This document shows positions 1-8,554 of a DNA stretch of 64,000 nucleotides, one piece after another. The stretch is from Streptomyces sp. I05A-00742 (GTDB lineage: Bacteria; Actinomycetota; Actinomycetes; Streptomycetales; Streptomycetaceae), in assembly GCF_013055795.1 (NCBI RefSeq), contig NZ_JABETO010000003.1:248178-312177 (forward strand). Direction: 5' to 3'. Both the position numbers and the translations under genes were made by a program. Below the pieces are notes generated by a model. The model did not search any database. It had not been told where the DNA came from and worked only from the letters and a program-made list of their open reading frames with translations. Every line of letters begins with the position of its first letter. Position 1 is the first letter of the stretch.

Positions 1-930
1 GTTGACGCCGTTGGGTTCGACGGCGACTTTGCCGAAGGTGGCGAGGGCGCCGGCGAGGCGGGCCTTCTTGCGGGCGGCCAGGACGGTGTTGGCGTACGTG
101 AGCATCGGGTCGCGGCGGTCCTCGACGCGGGTGGTGCCCGCGTGGTTGGCCTCGCCGTGGAAGTCGAACCGCCAGCGCCCGTGCGGCCAGATGGCGGAGG
201 CCACGCCGACGGGGTGGGCCGTGTCGGCGAGCGCGCGGCCCTGCTCGACGTGCAGCTCGACGAACGCGCCGACGCGGGCGAGGCGCTCGGGGTCGGGGCC
301 GATGGCCTCGGGGTCGAGACCGGCCCGTTCCATCGCCTGCGGCAGCGTGACGCCGTCGGCGCCGCGCAGCGCGTGGGCGGCCTCCGGGGTCAGCGTGCCC
401 GCGGTGAGCCGGGAGCCGACGCAGGCGACGCCGAAGCGGGCGCCCTCCTCGTCGCCGAAGTTGACGACGGCGAGGGGGCGGGTGGGCCGCGCGCCGCGGG
501 CACGCAGCCCGTCCAGGGCGGCGAAGGAGGAGACCACGCCCAGGGGGCCGTCGAACGCCCCGCCGTCCGGGACGGAGTCCAGGTGCGAGCCGGTGACCAC
601 GGCGTCGCCCGCGGCGGGGTCACCGAGCCAGGCCCACTGGTTGCCGTTGCGGTCGAGCTCGTAGGCGAGTCCGCGGCTCTCCGCCTGGGCGCGGAACCAG
701 GCGCGGCAGTCGGCGTCCGCGCCGGTCCAGGCGTGACGGCGGTAGCCGCCGCTCTCGGGGTTGCGGCCGATCGGCGCGAGGTCGCGCCACATCTCGTGGA
801 AGCTCGCGCCTGCGGCGGGCCGCTCCTCACGACGCGCCGAATTCAGCCCGTCCGGCGATTGAGGACCGGGGTCCGGGGCGGAGCCCCGGTGACGGGAAGG
901 GGCGGGGCTGGGGAAGGAATCGCCGGTCAC
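1..930 (-). CDS. Allantoate amidohydrolase (M20 peptidase family), C-terminus cut by window edge
   Basis: Cytosolic zinc-type amidohydrolase of the M20 family, expected to hydrolyse allantoate (or an N-carbamoyl amino acid) in ureide catabolism. The frame stays open from a GTG at 930 to the window edge (310 codons). It shows the metal-ligand motifs [13 protein letters not shown] and NFGDEEG (D-EE pair) and later VELHVEQG and [10 protein letters not shown], in the usual family order. The GTG overlaps the hutU stop by four bases (GTGA), so translation is probably coupled to hutU. Oddity: family similarity begins only around the ATG at 792 ([10 protein letters not shown]). The roughly 45 residues before it are encoded partly by a dispersed Streptomyces repeat (842-865), so the N-terminus may be an extension or a mis-called start. 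A hydantoinase/carbamoylase-type specificity cannot be excluded. Confidence 0.9.
   Translation of the reverse strand, partial: MTGDSFPSPAPSRHRGSAPDPGPQSPDGLNSARREERPAAGASFHEMWRDLAPIGRNPESGGYRRHAWTGADADCRAWFRAQAESRGLAYELDRNGNQWAWLGDPAAGDAVVTGSHLDSVPDGGAFDGPLGVVSSFAALDGLRARGARPTRPLAVVNFGDEEGARFGVACVGSRLTAGTLTPEAAHALRGADGVTLPQAMERAGLDPEAIGPDPERLARVGAFVELHVEQGRALADTAHPVGVASAIWPHGRWRFDFHGEANHAGTTRVEDRRDPMLTYANTVLAARKKARLAGALATFGKVAVEPNGVN
842..865 (-). repeat. Dispersed GC-rich repeat core, copy 1
   Basis: On the minus strand this reads as a TCCTCAA-n-CGCCGGACGGGCTGAA-type core, followed on the plus strand by a short hairpin-like GGGGCGGAGCCCC. The same core recurs near 4854, 4923 and 58957 in non-coding DNA. 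Here it lies inside the 5' part of the allantoate amidohydrolase frame. Confidence 0.8.
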
Positions 931-2591
931 GCCCGATCACCCTCCCGCATCGGGATGCGGACCCCGCGGTCCTCGGCCACCGACTCCGCGATGTCGTAAC
1001 CCGCGTCGACATGCCGAATGACGCCCATACCCGGGTCGTTCGTCAGCACACGCCGGATCTTCTCCCCCGCCAGCGGCGTACCGTCGGCGACCGTCACCTG
1101 ACCGGCGTGGATCGAGCGGCCCATGCCGACCCCGCCGCCGTGGTGGATGGACACCCACGAGGCACCGGAGGCGACGTTGACCATGGCGTTGAGCAGCGGC
1201 CAGTCGGCGATCGCGTCGGAGCCGTCGAGCATGGCCTCGGTCTCGCGGTAGGGCGAGGCGACGGAGCCGCAGTCGAGGTGGTCGCGGCCGATGACGACGG
1301 GGGCGGACAGCTCGCCGCTCGCCACCATGTCGTTGAACCGCTCGCCGGCCCGGTCGCGCTCGCCGTAGCCGAGCCAGCAGATGCGGGCGGGCAGGCCCTG
1401 GTAGTGGACGCGCTCACCGGCCATGGTGATCCACCGGCGCAGGGACTCGTTCTCCGGGAAGAGGTCGAGGATCGCGCGGTCGGTGGCGGCGATGTCCTTG
1501 GGGTCGCCGGAGAGGGCGGCCCAGCGGAAGGGGCCCTTGCCCTCGCAGAAGAGCGGGCGGATGTAGGCGGGGACGAAGCCGGGGAAGTCGAAGGCCCGGG
1601 TGTATCCGGCGAGTTGGGCCTCGCCGCGGATGGAGTTGCCGTAGTCGAAGACCTCGGCGCCCGCGTCCTGGAAGCCGACCATCGCCTCGACGTGCCGGGC
1701 CATGGACTCGCGGGCGCGGCTGGTGAAGTCGGCGGGCTTCTCGGCGGCGTAGGAGGCCATCTCGTCGAAGTCGACGCCCAGCGGCAGGTAGGCCAGCGGG
1801 TCGTGGGCGCTGGTCTGGTCGGTGACGATGTCGATGGGGGCGTTCATCGCCAGCAGCTGCGGGACGAGTTCGGCGGCGTTGCCGAGGACGCCGATGGACA
1901 GCGGGCGGCGGGCGTCGCGGGCCTCGACGGCGAGCTGGAGGGCGTGGTCGAGGGAGTCGGCCCGGACGTCCAGGTAGCGGTGCTCGATACGGCGCTCGAT
2001 GGCGCGCGGGTCGCAGTCGATACAGATCGCGACGCCGTCGTTCATGGTGACGGCGAGGGGCTGGGCGCCGCCCATGCCACCGAGGCCGGCGGTCAGGGTG
2101 ATGGTCCCGGCCAGGGTGCCATTGAACTTCTTCGCGGCGACGGCGGAGAACGTCTCGTACGTGCCCTGGAGGATGCCCTGCGTGCCGATGTAGATCCACG
2201 AACCGGCCGTCATCTGGCCGTACATGGTGAGGCCGAGGGCCTCCAGGCGGCGGAACTCCTCCCAGTTCGCCCAGTCGCCGACCAGATTGGAGTTGGCGAT
2301 CAGGACGCGCGGCGCCCACTCGTGGGTCTGCATGACGCCGACCGGACGGCCCGACTGGACGAGCATCGTCTCGTCCTGCTTGAGCGTCCGCAGGGTGCGG
2401 ACCATGGCGTCGAAGGAGCGCCAGTCGCGGGCGGCCCTGCCCGTGCCGCCGTAGACGACGAGCTGGTCGGGGTGCTCGGCGACCTCGGGGTCGAGGTTGT
2501 TCTGCAGCATCCGCAGGGCGGCTTCCTGCTGCCACCCCAGGGCGTTGAGCTCGGTGCCTCGCGGTGCTCGCACGGGTCGCGGTCCTGACAT
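927..2591 (-). CDS. hutU: Urocanate hydratase
   Basis: Urocanase converts urocanate to imidazolonepropionate, the second step of histidine degradation, with tightly bound NAD+ as electrophile. The 554-residue protein has the usual family length. It opens with the typical [25 protein letters not shown] region, shows the glycine-rich NAD motif [10 protein letters not shown], and has the active-site cysteine in [15 protein letters not shown]. The ATG at 2591 was chosen because GGGAGG lies eight bases upstream and the urocanase homology begins right there; the in-frame ATG at 2654 has no ribosome site. The 3' end overlaps the allantoate amidohydrolase start by four bases, giving a two-gene operon that continues off the left edge. 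Confidence 0.97.
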   Translation of the reverse strand: MSGPRPVRAPRGTELNALGWQQEAALRMLQNNLDPEVAEHPDQLVVYGGTGRAARDWRSFDAMVRTLRTLKQDETMLVQSGRPVGVMQTHEWAPRVLIANSNLVGDWANWEEFRRLEALGLTMYGQMTAGSWIYIGTQGILQGTYETFSAVAAKKFNGTLAGTITLTAGLGGMGGAQPLAVTMNDGVAICIDCDPRAIERRIEHRYLDVRADSLDHALQLAVEARDARRPLSIGVLGNAAELVPQLLAMNAPIDIVTDQTSAHDPLAYLPLGVDFDEMASYAAEKPADFTSRARESMARHVEAMVGFQDAGAEVFDYGNSIRGEAQLAGYTRAFDFPGFVPAYIRPLFCEGKGPFRWAALSGDPKDIAATDRAILDLFPENESLRRWITMAGERVHYQGLPARICWLGYGERDRAGERFNDMVASGELSAPVVIGRDHLDCGSVASPYRETEAMLDGSDAIADWPLLNAMVNVASGASWVSIHHGGGVGMGRSIHAGQVTVADGTPLAGEKIRRVLTNDPGMGVIRHVDAGYDIAESVAEDRGVRIPMREGDRA

Positions 2592-2654
2592 GGGCCCTGC
2601 CTCCCTGACTCCGGACTCCGGAACATGAACGGGAACTGAATAGAACTTCTGCAC

Positions 2655-2683
2655 ATACTGGGCCGGTGAATACGTCTAGTCAA
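2655..2683 (-). promoter_or_regulatory. Probable hutU promoter
   Basis: On the minus strand TTGACT (2683-2678), a 17-base spacer and CAGTAT (2660-2655) fit a vegetative sigma promoter. It lies about 60 bases upstream of the hutU ATG, in the divergent gap before the decarboxylase-like gene. Confidence 0.5.
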
Positions 2684-2746
2684 CAGGTGGCGCGGCGGTC
2701 CGCCCGCACCATGGCGCGGCCCCCGCTTCGGTGGTGAAGTAGGAGC

Positions 2747-4108
2747 GTGAGCCTTGAGGGGAACGGTCCGGCTGGTCCCGGCCCCGCGGCCCGGCGGGAC
2801 GCCGCCGTCCGGGCGGCGGTGGCCCAGGGGCTGCTCGGGGAGGACGAGCCCGTGGCCGGGCTGCTGGACGTGGCCGGGATCCGGGGCGCGGCGGCCGCCC
2901 TCCGGGAGGCGTTCGACGAGGTGCGGACGGGCGACTGCGGGGTGCTGCACGCCTTCGCGGTGAAGGCCGCCTCCCTGGTCCCCGTCCTGCGGCTGCTCGC
3001 CGACGAGGGGCTGGGCTGCGAGGTGGCGAGCCCGGGGGAACTGGCCCTGGCCCGCGCCGCCGGCGTGCCCGCCGCGCGCATCGTCCTCGACTCCCCCGCC
3101 AAGACCCCCGCCGAACTCCGCGACGCGCTCTCCCTCGGCATCGCCGTCAACCTCGACAGCCGCGCCGAGCTGGACCGGCTGGACGCCCTGGTGGGCCACG
3201 GCGGGCCACCCGCCTCCCCGTTGGGCCTCCGGGTCAACCCGCAGGTGGGCGGCGGCAGCATCGGCGCGATGAGCACCGCCACGGAGCGTTCGAAGTTCGG
3301 CGTGGCCCTGCGCGACCCGGGCGCCCGCGCCTGGCTGCTGCGGGCGCACGCGGACCGGCCGTGGCTGACCCGGCTGCACGCCCACGTGGGGTCGCAGGGC
3401 TGCCCGCTGGAGCTGATGGCCGAGGGCGTGCGGATCGTCTACGAACTGGCCGAGGAGATCAACGAGCTCGCCGGGCGGCAGCAGATCGACACCCTCGACA
3501 TCGGCGGCGGCCTGCCCGTCAACTTCGCCTCCGACGAGGTGACCCCGGACCACCGGGACTACGCCCGGCTGCTCGCGGCCACCGTGCCGGGGCTCTTCGA
3601 CGGGCGGTACGGCCTGGTCACCGAGTTCGGCCGGTCGCTGACGGCCAAGCACGGCATGGTGGTGGCCCGCGTCGAGCACACCAAGTCCGCCGGGGGGCGC
3701 AGGATCGCGGTGACGCACGCGGGCGCGCAGGTCGCCACCCGCACCGTCTTCGCGCCGGGCGCCTGGCCGCTGCGGGTGGCCGCGTACGACGCCCGGGGGC
3801 TGCCGAAGACGGGCCCGCCCGTGGCCCAGGACGTCGCGGGGCCCTGCTGTTTCGCGGGCGACCTGGTGGCGGTCGACCGGGCCCTGCCGCCGCTGGAGGC
3901 CGGCGACCACATCGCCCTGCTCGACACCGGCGCCTACTACTTCTCCACCCACTTCGCCTACAACTCGCTGCCCCGGCCCGGGGTGCACGGCTGGCTCGCG
4001 ACCGCGGACGGGGTGCGCTTCGCGCCCGTCCGCGCCCCGCAGACCCTCGACGAGCTGGTCGCCGAGAGCGGTGGCGCGCACGCGGCGGAGCTCAGCTCGC
4101 TGCGCTGA
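2747..4108 (+). CDS. PLP-dependent decarboxylase of the diaminopimelate/ornithine decarboxylase fold (type III group)
   Basis: A 453-residue alanine-racemase-fold decarboxylase. The PLP lysine sits in HAFAVKA near residue 71, the phosphate-binding turn is DIGGGLP, EFGRS follows, and the C-terminal substrate/dimer motifs are CCFAGD and DTGAYYFS. Spacing matches LysA-like enzymes, but the canonical diaminopimelate-binding pattern is not obvious and substrate cannot be assigned. It is transcribed divergently from hutU, and its 3' end overlaps the convergent membrane-protein gene by 17 bases. Start: GTG at 2747 is the first start after an in-frame stop; AGGAG lies only one base before it, so a slightly later start such as GTG 2819 is possible. 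This is probably an accessory amino-acid decarboxylase rather than the housekeeping lysA. Confidence 0.85.
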   Translation: MSLEGNGPAGPGPAARRDAAVRAAVAQGLLGEDEPVAGLLDVAGIRGAAAALREAFDEVRTGDCGVLHAFAVKAASLVPVLRLLADEGLGCEVASPGELALARAAGVPAARIVLDSPAKTPAELRDALSLGIAVNLDSRAELDRLDALVGHGGPPASPLGLRVNPQVGGGSIGAMSTATERSKFGVALRDPGARAWLLRAHADRPWLTRLHAHVGSQGCPLELMAEGVRIVYELAEEINELAGRQQIDTLDIGGGLPVNFASDEVTPDHRDYARLLAATVPGLFDGRYGLVTEFGRSLTAKHGMVVARVEHTKSAGGRRIAVTHAGAQVATRTVFAPGAWPLRVAAYDARGLPKTGPPVAQDVAGPCCFAGDLVAVDRALPPLEAGDHIALLDTGAYYFSTHFAYNSLPRPGVHGWLATADGVRFAPVRAPQTLDELVAESGGAHAAELSSLR

Positions 4109-4691
4109 CCGCCGTCCGCGCCGCCGGGCGCCGCGCGCCTCCCGGGGCGGCGTCGCCCGCCGCCAGACCGGTCGTCAGATAGCCGCGGACGCCCTTGGCC
4201 GCCGGGCTGCCCTTCGCCCACTCCGTCCGCACCCACAGCAGCCCGCCCGTCCGGCGCTCCAGGTCGCCCAGCCAGCGGGCCTTCGCCCACAGGCCCGCCC
4301 CCAGGCCGGCCAGCAGCATGCCGCCTGCGGCCGGGACGGCCAGCGACGACGCGACGGCCGCCGGGAAGGCGAGCGCCAGCCACCAGCGGCGGCCGCGCCG
4401 CCACGTGCGCGCGGTCACCGCGCGGTCCTGCAGGAAGACCGACTTCCCCGCCCGCGACGCCGCCCGCGCCAGCCTCGCGTACCTCCCGCGGCGCGCCCCG
4501 AACGCCGCCGCCGCGGCCACCACGAACAGCGCCGCCCCCGCGTACACCCCAATCCGGCGCCCCGTCAGTCCCGGGAGTGCCGCCCCGATCCCGGCCGCCA
4601 GGAGGCCGGCCCACCACAGCCAGCCGGCCGGGGCTCGTACGATCACCGCTACGCGGGCGAGTGTGCTGTTGCCGTTGTTGCTGTTGCCCAT
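4092..4691 (-). CDS. Conserved membrane protein, function unknown
   Basis: A 199-residue protein with two hydrophobic segments near residues 20-55, a basic Arg-rich loop (ARRGRYARLARAASRAGKS, TWRRGRRWW), then two further hydrophobic segments near 105-135. I do not recognise a named family. The ATG at 4691 was chosen over the longer frame because GAGGAGG lies six bases upstream. The low-complexity start MGNSNNGNS is encoded by a GTT-rich stretch on the plus strand. The gene converges on the decarboxylase-like gene and overlaps its end. Confidence 0.7.
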   Translation of the reverse strand: MGNSNNGNSTLARVAVIVRAPAGWLWWAGLLAAGIGAALPGLTGRRIGVYAGAALFVVAAAAAFGARRGRYARLARAASRAGKSVFLQDRAVTARTWRRGRRWWLALAFPAAVASSLAVPAAGGMLLAGLGAGLWAKARWLGDLERRTGGLLWVRTEWAKGSPAAKGVRGYLTTGLAAGDAAPGGARRPAARTAVSAAS

Positions 4692-4781
4692 TGCGAACCT
4701 CCTCACATGGGGCGATTTCTGGGCGCAGGGTAGCCAACGAATCTGAGAAGAAGCTGAGGGTGGGGTGAGAGGGGGGTTGTT

Positions 4782-5080
4782 GCCCCGGGCCCGCCCTTTC
4801 ACCATTTCTGCGGGGAGGCCCCGCACCCCCTGAAACCGCGCTCCGCGCGGTTGTCCTCAAACGCCGGACGGGCTGGATGGCGTGCCGCTGCCCCGCGCCC
4901 CCGAGCCGCGCTGCGCGCGGCGTCCTCAAGCGCCGGACAGGCTGGGTTTCGCGCCCGGGCCCGCACTTCAGCCCGTTGGGGGTGCCCCCTCTGGGGGAGG
5001 TTGAGGACGCGCGCCGCAGGCGCGCTCGGGGGGTGCGGGGGCTTGCCCCCGCAGAAACGGTGAAAGGGCGGGACCGGGGC
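4782..5080. repeat. Inverted-repeat element of Streptomyces GC-rich repeats
   Basis: Arms of about 50 bases (4782-4830 and 5030-5080) are near-perfect inverted copies containing CCGCCCTTTCACC / GGTGAAAGGGCGG and a CCCGCA-rich tract. Between them lie two direct copies of the dispersed core (4854-4876 and 4923-4944) and an inverted version ending in GGTTGAGGACGC near 5000. No open frame here has coding character. The rest of the 4692-5225 gap shows only these repeats and the upstream region of the small peptide gene. Confidence 0.8.
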
Positions 5081-5225
5081 CCCCTTCATGACCGAACGAT
5101 GACAACCACGTCATACCCCGGTATCACCCACCACTCCACCCCCCGGTGTGACGTTCCCCCACCCCCACACCCGCTACCGTCGAACCGTCAGCACGGGGGC
5201 AAGCACAAGCGAAGGAAGGGCCGAA

Positions 5226-5375
5226 ATGACAGTCGACGGCCGGGGATTAAGGCGGCGAGCCGTAGTGGCCGTGGTGGCGCTGGCGTTGGCGGGGGTGATG
5301 GGGTTCCTGGGGTCGGCCACGGAGGCGAGCGCGCACCCGGAGCAGCGGACAACCGTCACAGGAAGCGGCAGCTGA
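5226..5375 (+). CDS. Small exported peptide (49 aa) with a TTA codon
   Basis: An ATG at 5226 is preceded by GAAGGAAGG seven bases upstream. The product has a basic start (RGLRRR), a hydrophobic core (AVVAVVALALAGVMGFLG) and a likely signal-peptidase site at ASA-HPEQ, leaving a mature peptide of about 13 residues (HPEQRTTVTGSGS). Codon 8 (5247-5249) is TTA, so translation should need the bldA tRNA encoded at 30.6 kb. The gene lies alone between a repeat element and the convergent RpiR gene. I recognise no family. A longer in-frame start (ATG 5148) would precede the good ribosome site and is less likely. It could be a secreted developmental peptide, or a fortuitous signal-like frame. Confidence 0.55.
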   Translation: MTVDGRGLRRRAVVAVVALALAGVMGFLGSATEASAHPEQRTTVTGSGS

Positions 5376-5382
5376 CGCGGGG

Positions 5383-6234
5383 TCACTCCACGAAGAGCCC
5401 CCGCGCCGCGGCGCGGGCGTCGAACTCCTCGAGCCGCGCCTGGGCATCGGGAAGCGCGTCGCACATCGCCTCCAGCAGCACCCGCCCCAGCAGCATCGGC
5501 GCACAGGCCGTGTCGAAGACCAGGCCGGTGCCCACGGCGGCGGGCAGCAGGAGGTCGCTGTGACGGGCCACGGGCGCGAAGGTGGAGTCGGCGACGGTGA
5601 CGACGGTGAGCCCGGCGCCCCGGGCGTACTCCAGGGCCTCGACGACCTCGCGCGGATGGCGGGGCAGGGCGAAGCACAGGAGGGCGCTCGCCCCGGCCCG
5701 TACCGCGTCGTCGATGCGGTCGAAGAGGAGGCTGCCGCCCTCGTCGAGCAGCCGGACGTCGGGGTGCACCTTGCGGGCGAAGTAGGTGAAGCCGGTCGCC
5801 TGGGCGCCGGCGGCCCGCAGGCCGAGCACCGGCAGCGGCCGGGACGCGGCCAGCACGCGCCCGGCGCGGGCGACGGGCTCGGGGTCGGCGAGCAGCGAGG
5901 CCAGGTGGCGGAGGTTGTCGATCTCGGCGTGGACGGCCTGCTGGTACGCGTTGTGCGCGTCCGAGGCCGTCACCGGCGCCGCCGGGACCGCCTCGCGCAG
6001 GTGGCGGCGGAGCGCCGGGTAGCCGTCGAAGCCGAGGGCCACGGCGAAGCGGGTCACGGACGGCTGGCTGACCCCGGCGAGCTCGGCCAGCTCCACGCTG
6101 GAGAGGAAGGGCGCGTCGGCGGCCCGGCGCACCATGCAGTGGGCGATGCGGCGCTGGGTGGGCGTCAGCCGGTGGCCCTCGAAGAGCTTCTGCAGCCGTG
6201 CGGTGGCCTCCGGTGCCGCGCCGGTCTCCGTCAT
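5383..6234 (-). CDS. MurR/RpiR-family transcriptional regulator
   Basis: A 283-residue regulator. Residues about 10-85 form the RpiR N-terminal helix-turn-helix (SSVELAELAGVSQPSVTRFAVALGF). Residues about 110-270 form the sugar isomerase (SIS) effector domain that in this family binds sugar phosphates or related ligands. The ATG at 6234 is preceded by GGGAGGG at five bases and was preferred to the ATG ten codons upstream. The gene follows the MatB-like synthetase gene on the same strand after 85 bases, and a CTGCAT-N6-ATGCAG palindrome lies in that gap, suggesting autoregulation. The effector is not known from sequence. Confidence 0.9.
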   Translation of the reverse strand: MTETGAAPEATARLQKLFEGHRLTPTQRRIAHCMVRRAADAPFLSSVELAELAGVSQPSVTRFAVALGFDGYPALRRHLREAVPAAPVTASDAHNAYQQAVHAEIDNLRHLASLLADPEPVARAGRVLAASRPLPVLGLRAAGAQATGFTYFARKVHPDVRLLDEGGSLLFDRIDDAVRAGASALLCFALPRHPREVVEALEYARGAGLTVVTVADSTFAPVARHSDLLLPAAVGTGLVFDTACAPMLLGRVLLEAMCDALPDAQARLEEFDARAAARGLFVE

Positions 6235-6279
6235 CGGCCCTCCCTCTCGGTTCCGCCGGGCCATTCAGCCGGCCCGGCT

Positions 6280-6297
6280 CTGCATGGAATTATGCAG
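6280..6297. promoter_or_regulatory. Palindromic operator candidate for the RpiR regulator
   Basis: CTGCAT-GGAATT-ATGCAG is a perfect six-base inverted repeat around a central GGAATT, 45 bases upstream of the rpiR-type ATG. RpiR-family operators are often AT-centred palindromes of this size, so autoregulation is likely. Confidence 0.5.
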
Positions 6298-6319
6298 GCG
6301 CGCGGGACGGACCGCCGCC

Positions 6320-7696
6320 CTACCGTCCTTCCAGGAGCCTCTTCTGCGGCTTGCCCATCGCGTTGCGGGGCAACGCGTCCAGGAAGCGGACGCGGCGGGG
6401 CCGCTTGTGGACGGACAGCTGCGCGGCGACGAAGTCGATCAGCGCCTGCTCGGTCACGCCGTCGGCCACCACATAGGCGACGATCTCCTGCCCCAGGTCG
6501 TCGTGGGGCACCCCCACCACGGCGGCCTCGGCGACCGCGGGGTGGTCGAGGAGGGCGTTCTCGACCTCCCCGGCGCCGATGCGGTAGCCGCCGGACTTGA
6601 TGAGGTCGGTGGAGGCGCGGCCGACGATGCGGTGGCCGCCGTCGGGGTCCAGGGCGGCGATGTCGCCGGTGCGGAACCAGCCGTCGGCGGTGTGCGCCCG
6701 GGCCGTCTCCTCGGGGCGGCCGAGGTAGCCGGAGAAGAGCGTCGGGCCCGACACCTCCAGTTCGCCGATGCCGCTGCCGTCCTCGACGGCCGCGAGCCGG
6801 GTGCGCGTCCCCGGCAGCGGCACCCCGACGCGGCCCGGCAGGCGTTCGCCGTCGGGGCGGGCGGCGACGGTGATCAGCGTCTCGGTCATGCCGTAGCGCT
6901 CGACGGGCCGCTGCCCGGTCAGCGCCTCCAGCTCGCGGAAGACGGGCGCGGGCAGGGCGGCGCTGCCGGAGACGAGCAGCCGCGCCCCGCCCAGCCGCCG
7001 GGCGGACGAGGGGTCGCGGGCGATCCGGGACCACACCGTCGGCACGCCGAAGTACAGGCTGCCGCCCGCCGCCGCGTACGCCTCGGGGGACGGCCGCCCG
7101 GTGTGGACCAGCCGGCAGCCGGTGCGCAGGGCGCCCAGCACGCCCAGGACGAGGCCGTGGACGTGGAAGAGCGGCAGCCCGTGGACGAGGGTGTCCTCGG
7201 CGGTCCACTGCCAGACGTCGGCGAGCCCGTCCAGGCAGGCCGCGATCGCACCGTGCGGCATCAGCACGCCCTTGGGCGCCCCGGTCGTCCCCGAGGTGTA
7301 GAGGATCAGCGCGGCCCGCTCCGGGTCCCCCGCCGGCACCGGGTGGTCGGCCCGTTCCCGGAGGTCCACCGGGACGTCGACTCCCTCCCCCGCCGCGCCC
7401 AGGACGAGCTCGGCTCCGGAGTCCCGCAGGATGTGCTCCCGCTCCACGGGCCCGGCGTCCGGCGGCAGCGGCACCACGGGCACCCCGGCGAGCAGCCCGC
7501 CGACGACCGCGACGGCCGTCTCGGCCGTGGCCGTCGCGTGCACGGCGACGGCGGCCGCCCCCGAGATCCGGTGCGCCACGGCACCGGCGGCGCCGAGCAG
7601 CCGCTCCCGTGAGAGGACGCGTCCGGCGAAGGAGAGGGCGTCCGGCCGGTCGGGGACATCGCCTCCGGCGAGGGACGACAGGAGGGCGGCGGTCAC
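6320..7696 (-). CDS. matB: Malonyl-CoA/methylmalonyl-CoA synthetase-like AMP-forming acyl-CoA ligase (MatB-like)
   Basis: An ANL-superfamily ligase of 458 residues, short for acyl-CoA synthetases but typical for MatB. It carries the P-loop LYTSGTTGAPKG near residue 135, the block GLPLFHVHGLVLG near 165, the adenylation motif RYGMTETL near 268, the hinge GRASTDLIKSGGYRIGAGE near 365 and the catalytic lysine in NAMGKPQK. From memory the segment around GLPLFHVHGLVLG and RYGMTETL closely matches Streptomyces MatB, which activates malonate or methylmalonate. It could supply C3/C4 extender units, for example to the PKS at 17-21 kb, but that link is inference. Its neighbour is the RpiR gene downstream on the same strand. 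Confidence 0.75.
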   Translation of the reverse strand: MTAALLSSLAGGDVPDRPDALSFAGRVLSRERLLGAAGAVAHRISGAAAVAVHATATAETAVAVVGGLLAGVPVVPLPPDAGPVEREHILRDSGAELVLGAAGEGVDVPVDLRERADHPVPAGDPERAALILYTSGTTGAPKGVLMPHGAIAACLDGLADVWQWTAEDTLVHGLPLFHVHGLVLGVLGALRTGCRLVHTGRPSPEAYAAAGGSLYFGVPTVWSRIARDPSSARRLGGARLLVSGSAALPAPVFRELEALTGQRPVERYGMTETLITVAARPDGERLPGRVGVPLPGTRTRLAAVEDGSGIGELEVSGPTLFSGYLGRPEETARAHTADGWFRTGDIAALDPDGGHRIVGRASTDLIKSGGYRIGAGEVENALLDHPAVAEAAVVGVPHDDLGQEIVAYVVADGVTEQALIDFVAAQLSVHKRPRRVRFLDALPRNAMGKPQKRLLEGR

Positions 7697-7762
7697 GGGC
7701 TGCTCCTTCCACGGGCCCGCCCGGCGGGGACGGCCCTACGGCGGATACGGGTGCTGACCCCA

Positions 7763-7792
7763 CTGACGCGGGTTCCGGGGCGACCGTACCGT
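7763..7792 (+). promoter_or_regulatory. Vegetative-type promoter for a leaderless transcript
   Basis: CTGACG (7763-7768), an 18-base spacer and TACCGT (7787-7792) form a HrdB-like promoter. The A of the ATG at 7800 lies exactly where transcription should begin, seven bases after the -10 hexamer. Confidence 0.5.
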
Positions 7793-7799
7793 TATGGGT

Positions 7800-8219
7800 A
7801 TGACCGGCCATGACCGAGACCTCAAGAAGGAACTCGACGCGACCCTCCAGACCCGCAAGGAGCTGGGGGCCGAGTACGAGGCCGAGCTCGTCGACTCCTT
7901 CCTGGAGAAGGTGGAGACCAGGCTCGACAGCGCGGTGGAGCGGCGGATGCGCCGCCAGGCCGCGGAACAGCAGATGACGGCCGCCCGGGGCGGGCGTCCC
8001 GGGGGCGAGAGCGAGTTCGGCACCTTCGGCGAGCGCTTCGGCTTCGCCGCGGTGTCGCTGGTGCTGGCGATCCCGCTGTCCGCGATCGGCGCGGCCAACG
8101 CGGGGCTGGCCGGCCTGCTGGTGACCTGGGCCGGGATCGTGGGGGTCAACGCGGTGCAGGTGGCCCGGGGGTTCCCGTGGCAGCGGAAGCGCGACCGCGG
8201 CGACTCCGAATGGACCTGA
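7800..8219 (+). CDS. Small conserved membrane protein
   Basis: A 139-residue protein. Residues 1-70 are charged and probably helical/coiled (KKELDATLQTRKELGAEYEAELVDSFLEKVE). Two hydrophobic segments follow, near residues 80-125 (FAAVSLVLAIPLSAIGAANAG and LLVTWAGIVGVNAVQ), with a basic tail. This charged-helix-plus-two-TM layout is common among actinobacterial proteins of unknown function. No Shine-Dalgarno sequence precedes either ATG 7794 or ATG 7800. The -10 position favours leaderless translation from 7800. Confidence 0.75.
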   Translation: MTGHDRDLKKELDATLQTRKELGAEYEAELVDSFLEKVETRLDSAVERRMRRQAAEQQMTAARGGRPGGESEFGTFGERFGFAAVSLVLAIPLSAIGAANAGLAGLLVTWAGIVGVNAVQVARGFPWQRKRDRGDSEWT

Positions 8220-8509
8220 CGGGCCCCGGGGAGGAACTGCGCGGGGGCCGCCGCACCCCGGCCGAGGCCGGGGTCGGGACGGCGGCGGTCCCCCGCGGGG
8301 ACGCGGCCCGGGCCGTCGGGCACCGGCCACCGCGTCCGGACGGCCGTGGAGTCCGGGAGCCGCTCCGGAGGTCCTGCCGTCGCACCGAGGTGCCGCCCCG
8401 GACGGACCCGTCCGCGCGGCACCTCTCCAGTGTGGCCGCCCGTTGTTAAGTCCGTGCTGCCGTCACGTGACGCATACGTACCTTTTACGGGACGGGCCTT
8501 CTACGGGAC
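8220..8509. other. Gene-free stretch between convergent genes
   Basis: I see no convincing coding frame here. It contains a perfect GTCACGTGAC palindrome (8462-8471) and two direct copies of TACGGGACGGG near 8486 and 8502. Confidence 0.6.
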
Positions 8510-8547
8510 GGGCGGTGCGGAGACGCCGGCCGCCCTCCGCACCGCCC
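8510..8547 (-). terminator. Terminator of cystathionine beta-synthase
   Basis: GGGCGGTGCGGAG and CTCCGCACCGCCC form a perfect 13-bp stem with a 12-base loop, eight bases past the cbs stop codon. As usual in Streptomyces there is no long U-tract. Confidence 0.8.
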
Positions 8548-8554
8548 CGGCGCC

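Noticed and set aside
8177..8449. Plus-strand frame after the small membrane protein
   Set aside because: Arg/Pro/Gly-rich, no ribosome site, overlaps the previous gene in another frame.
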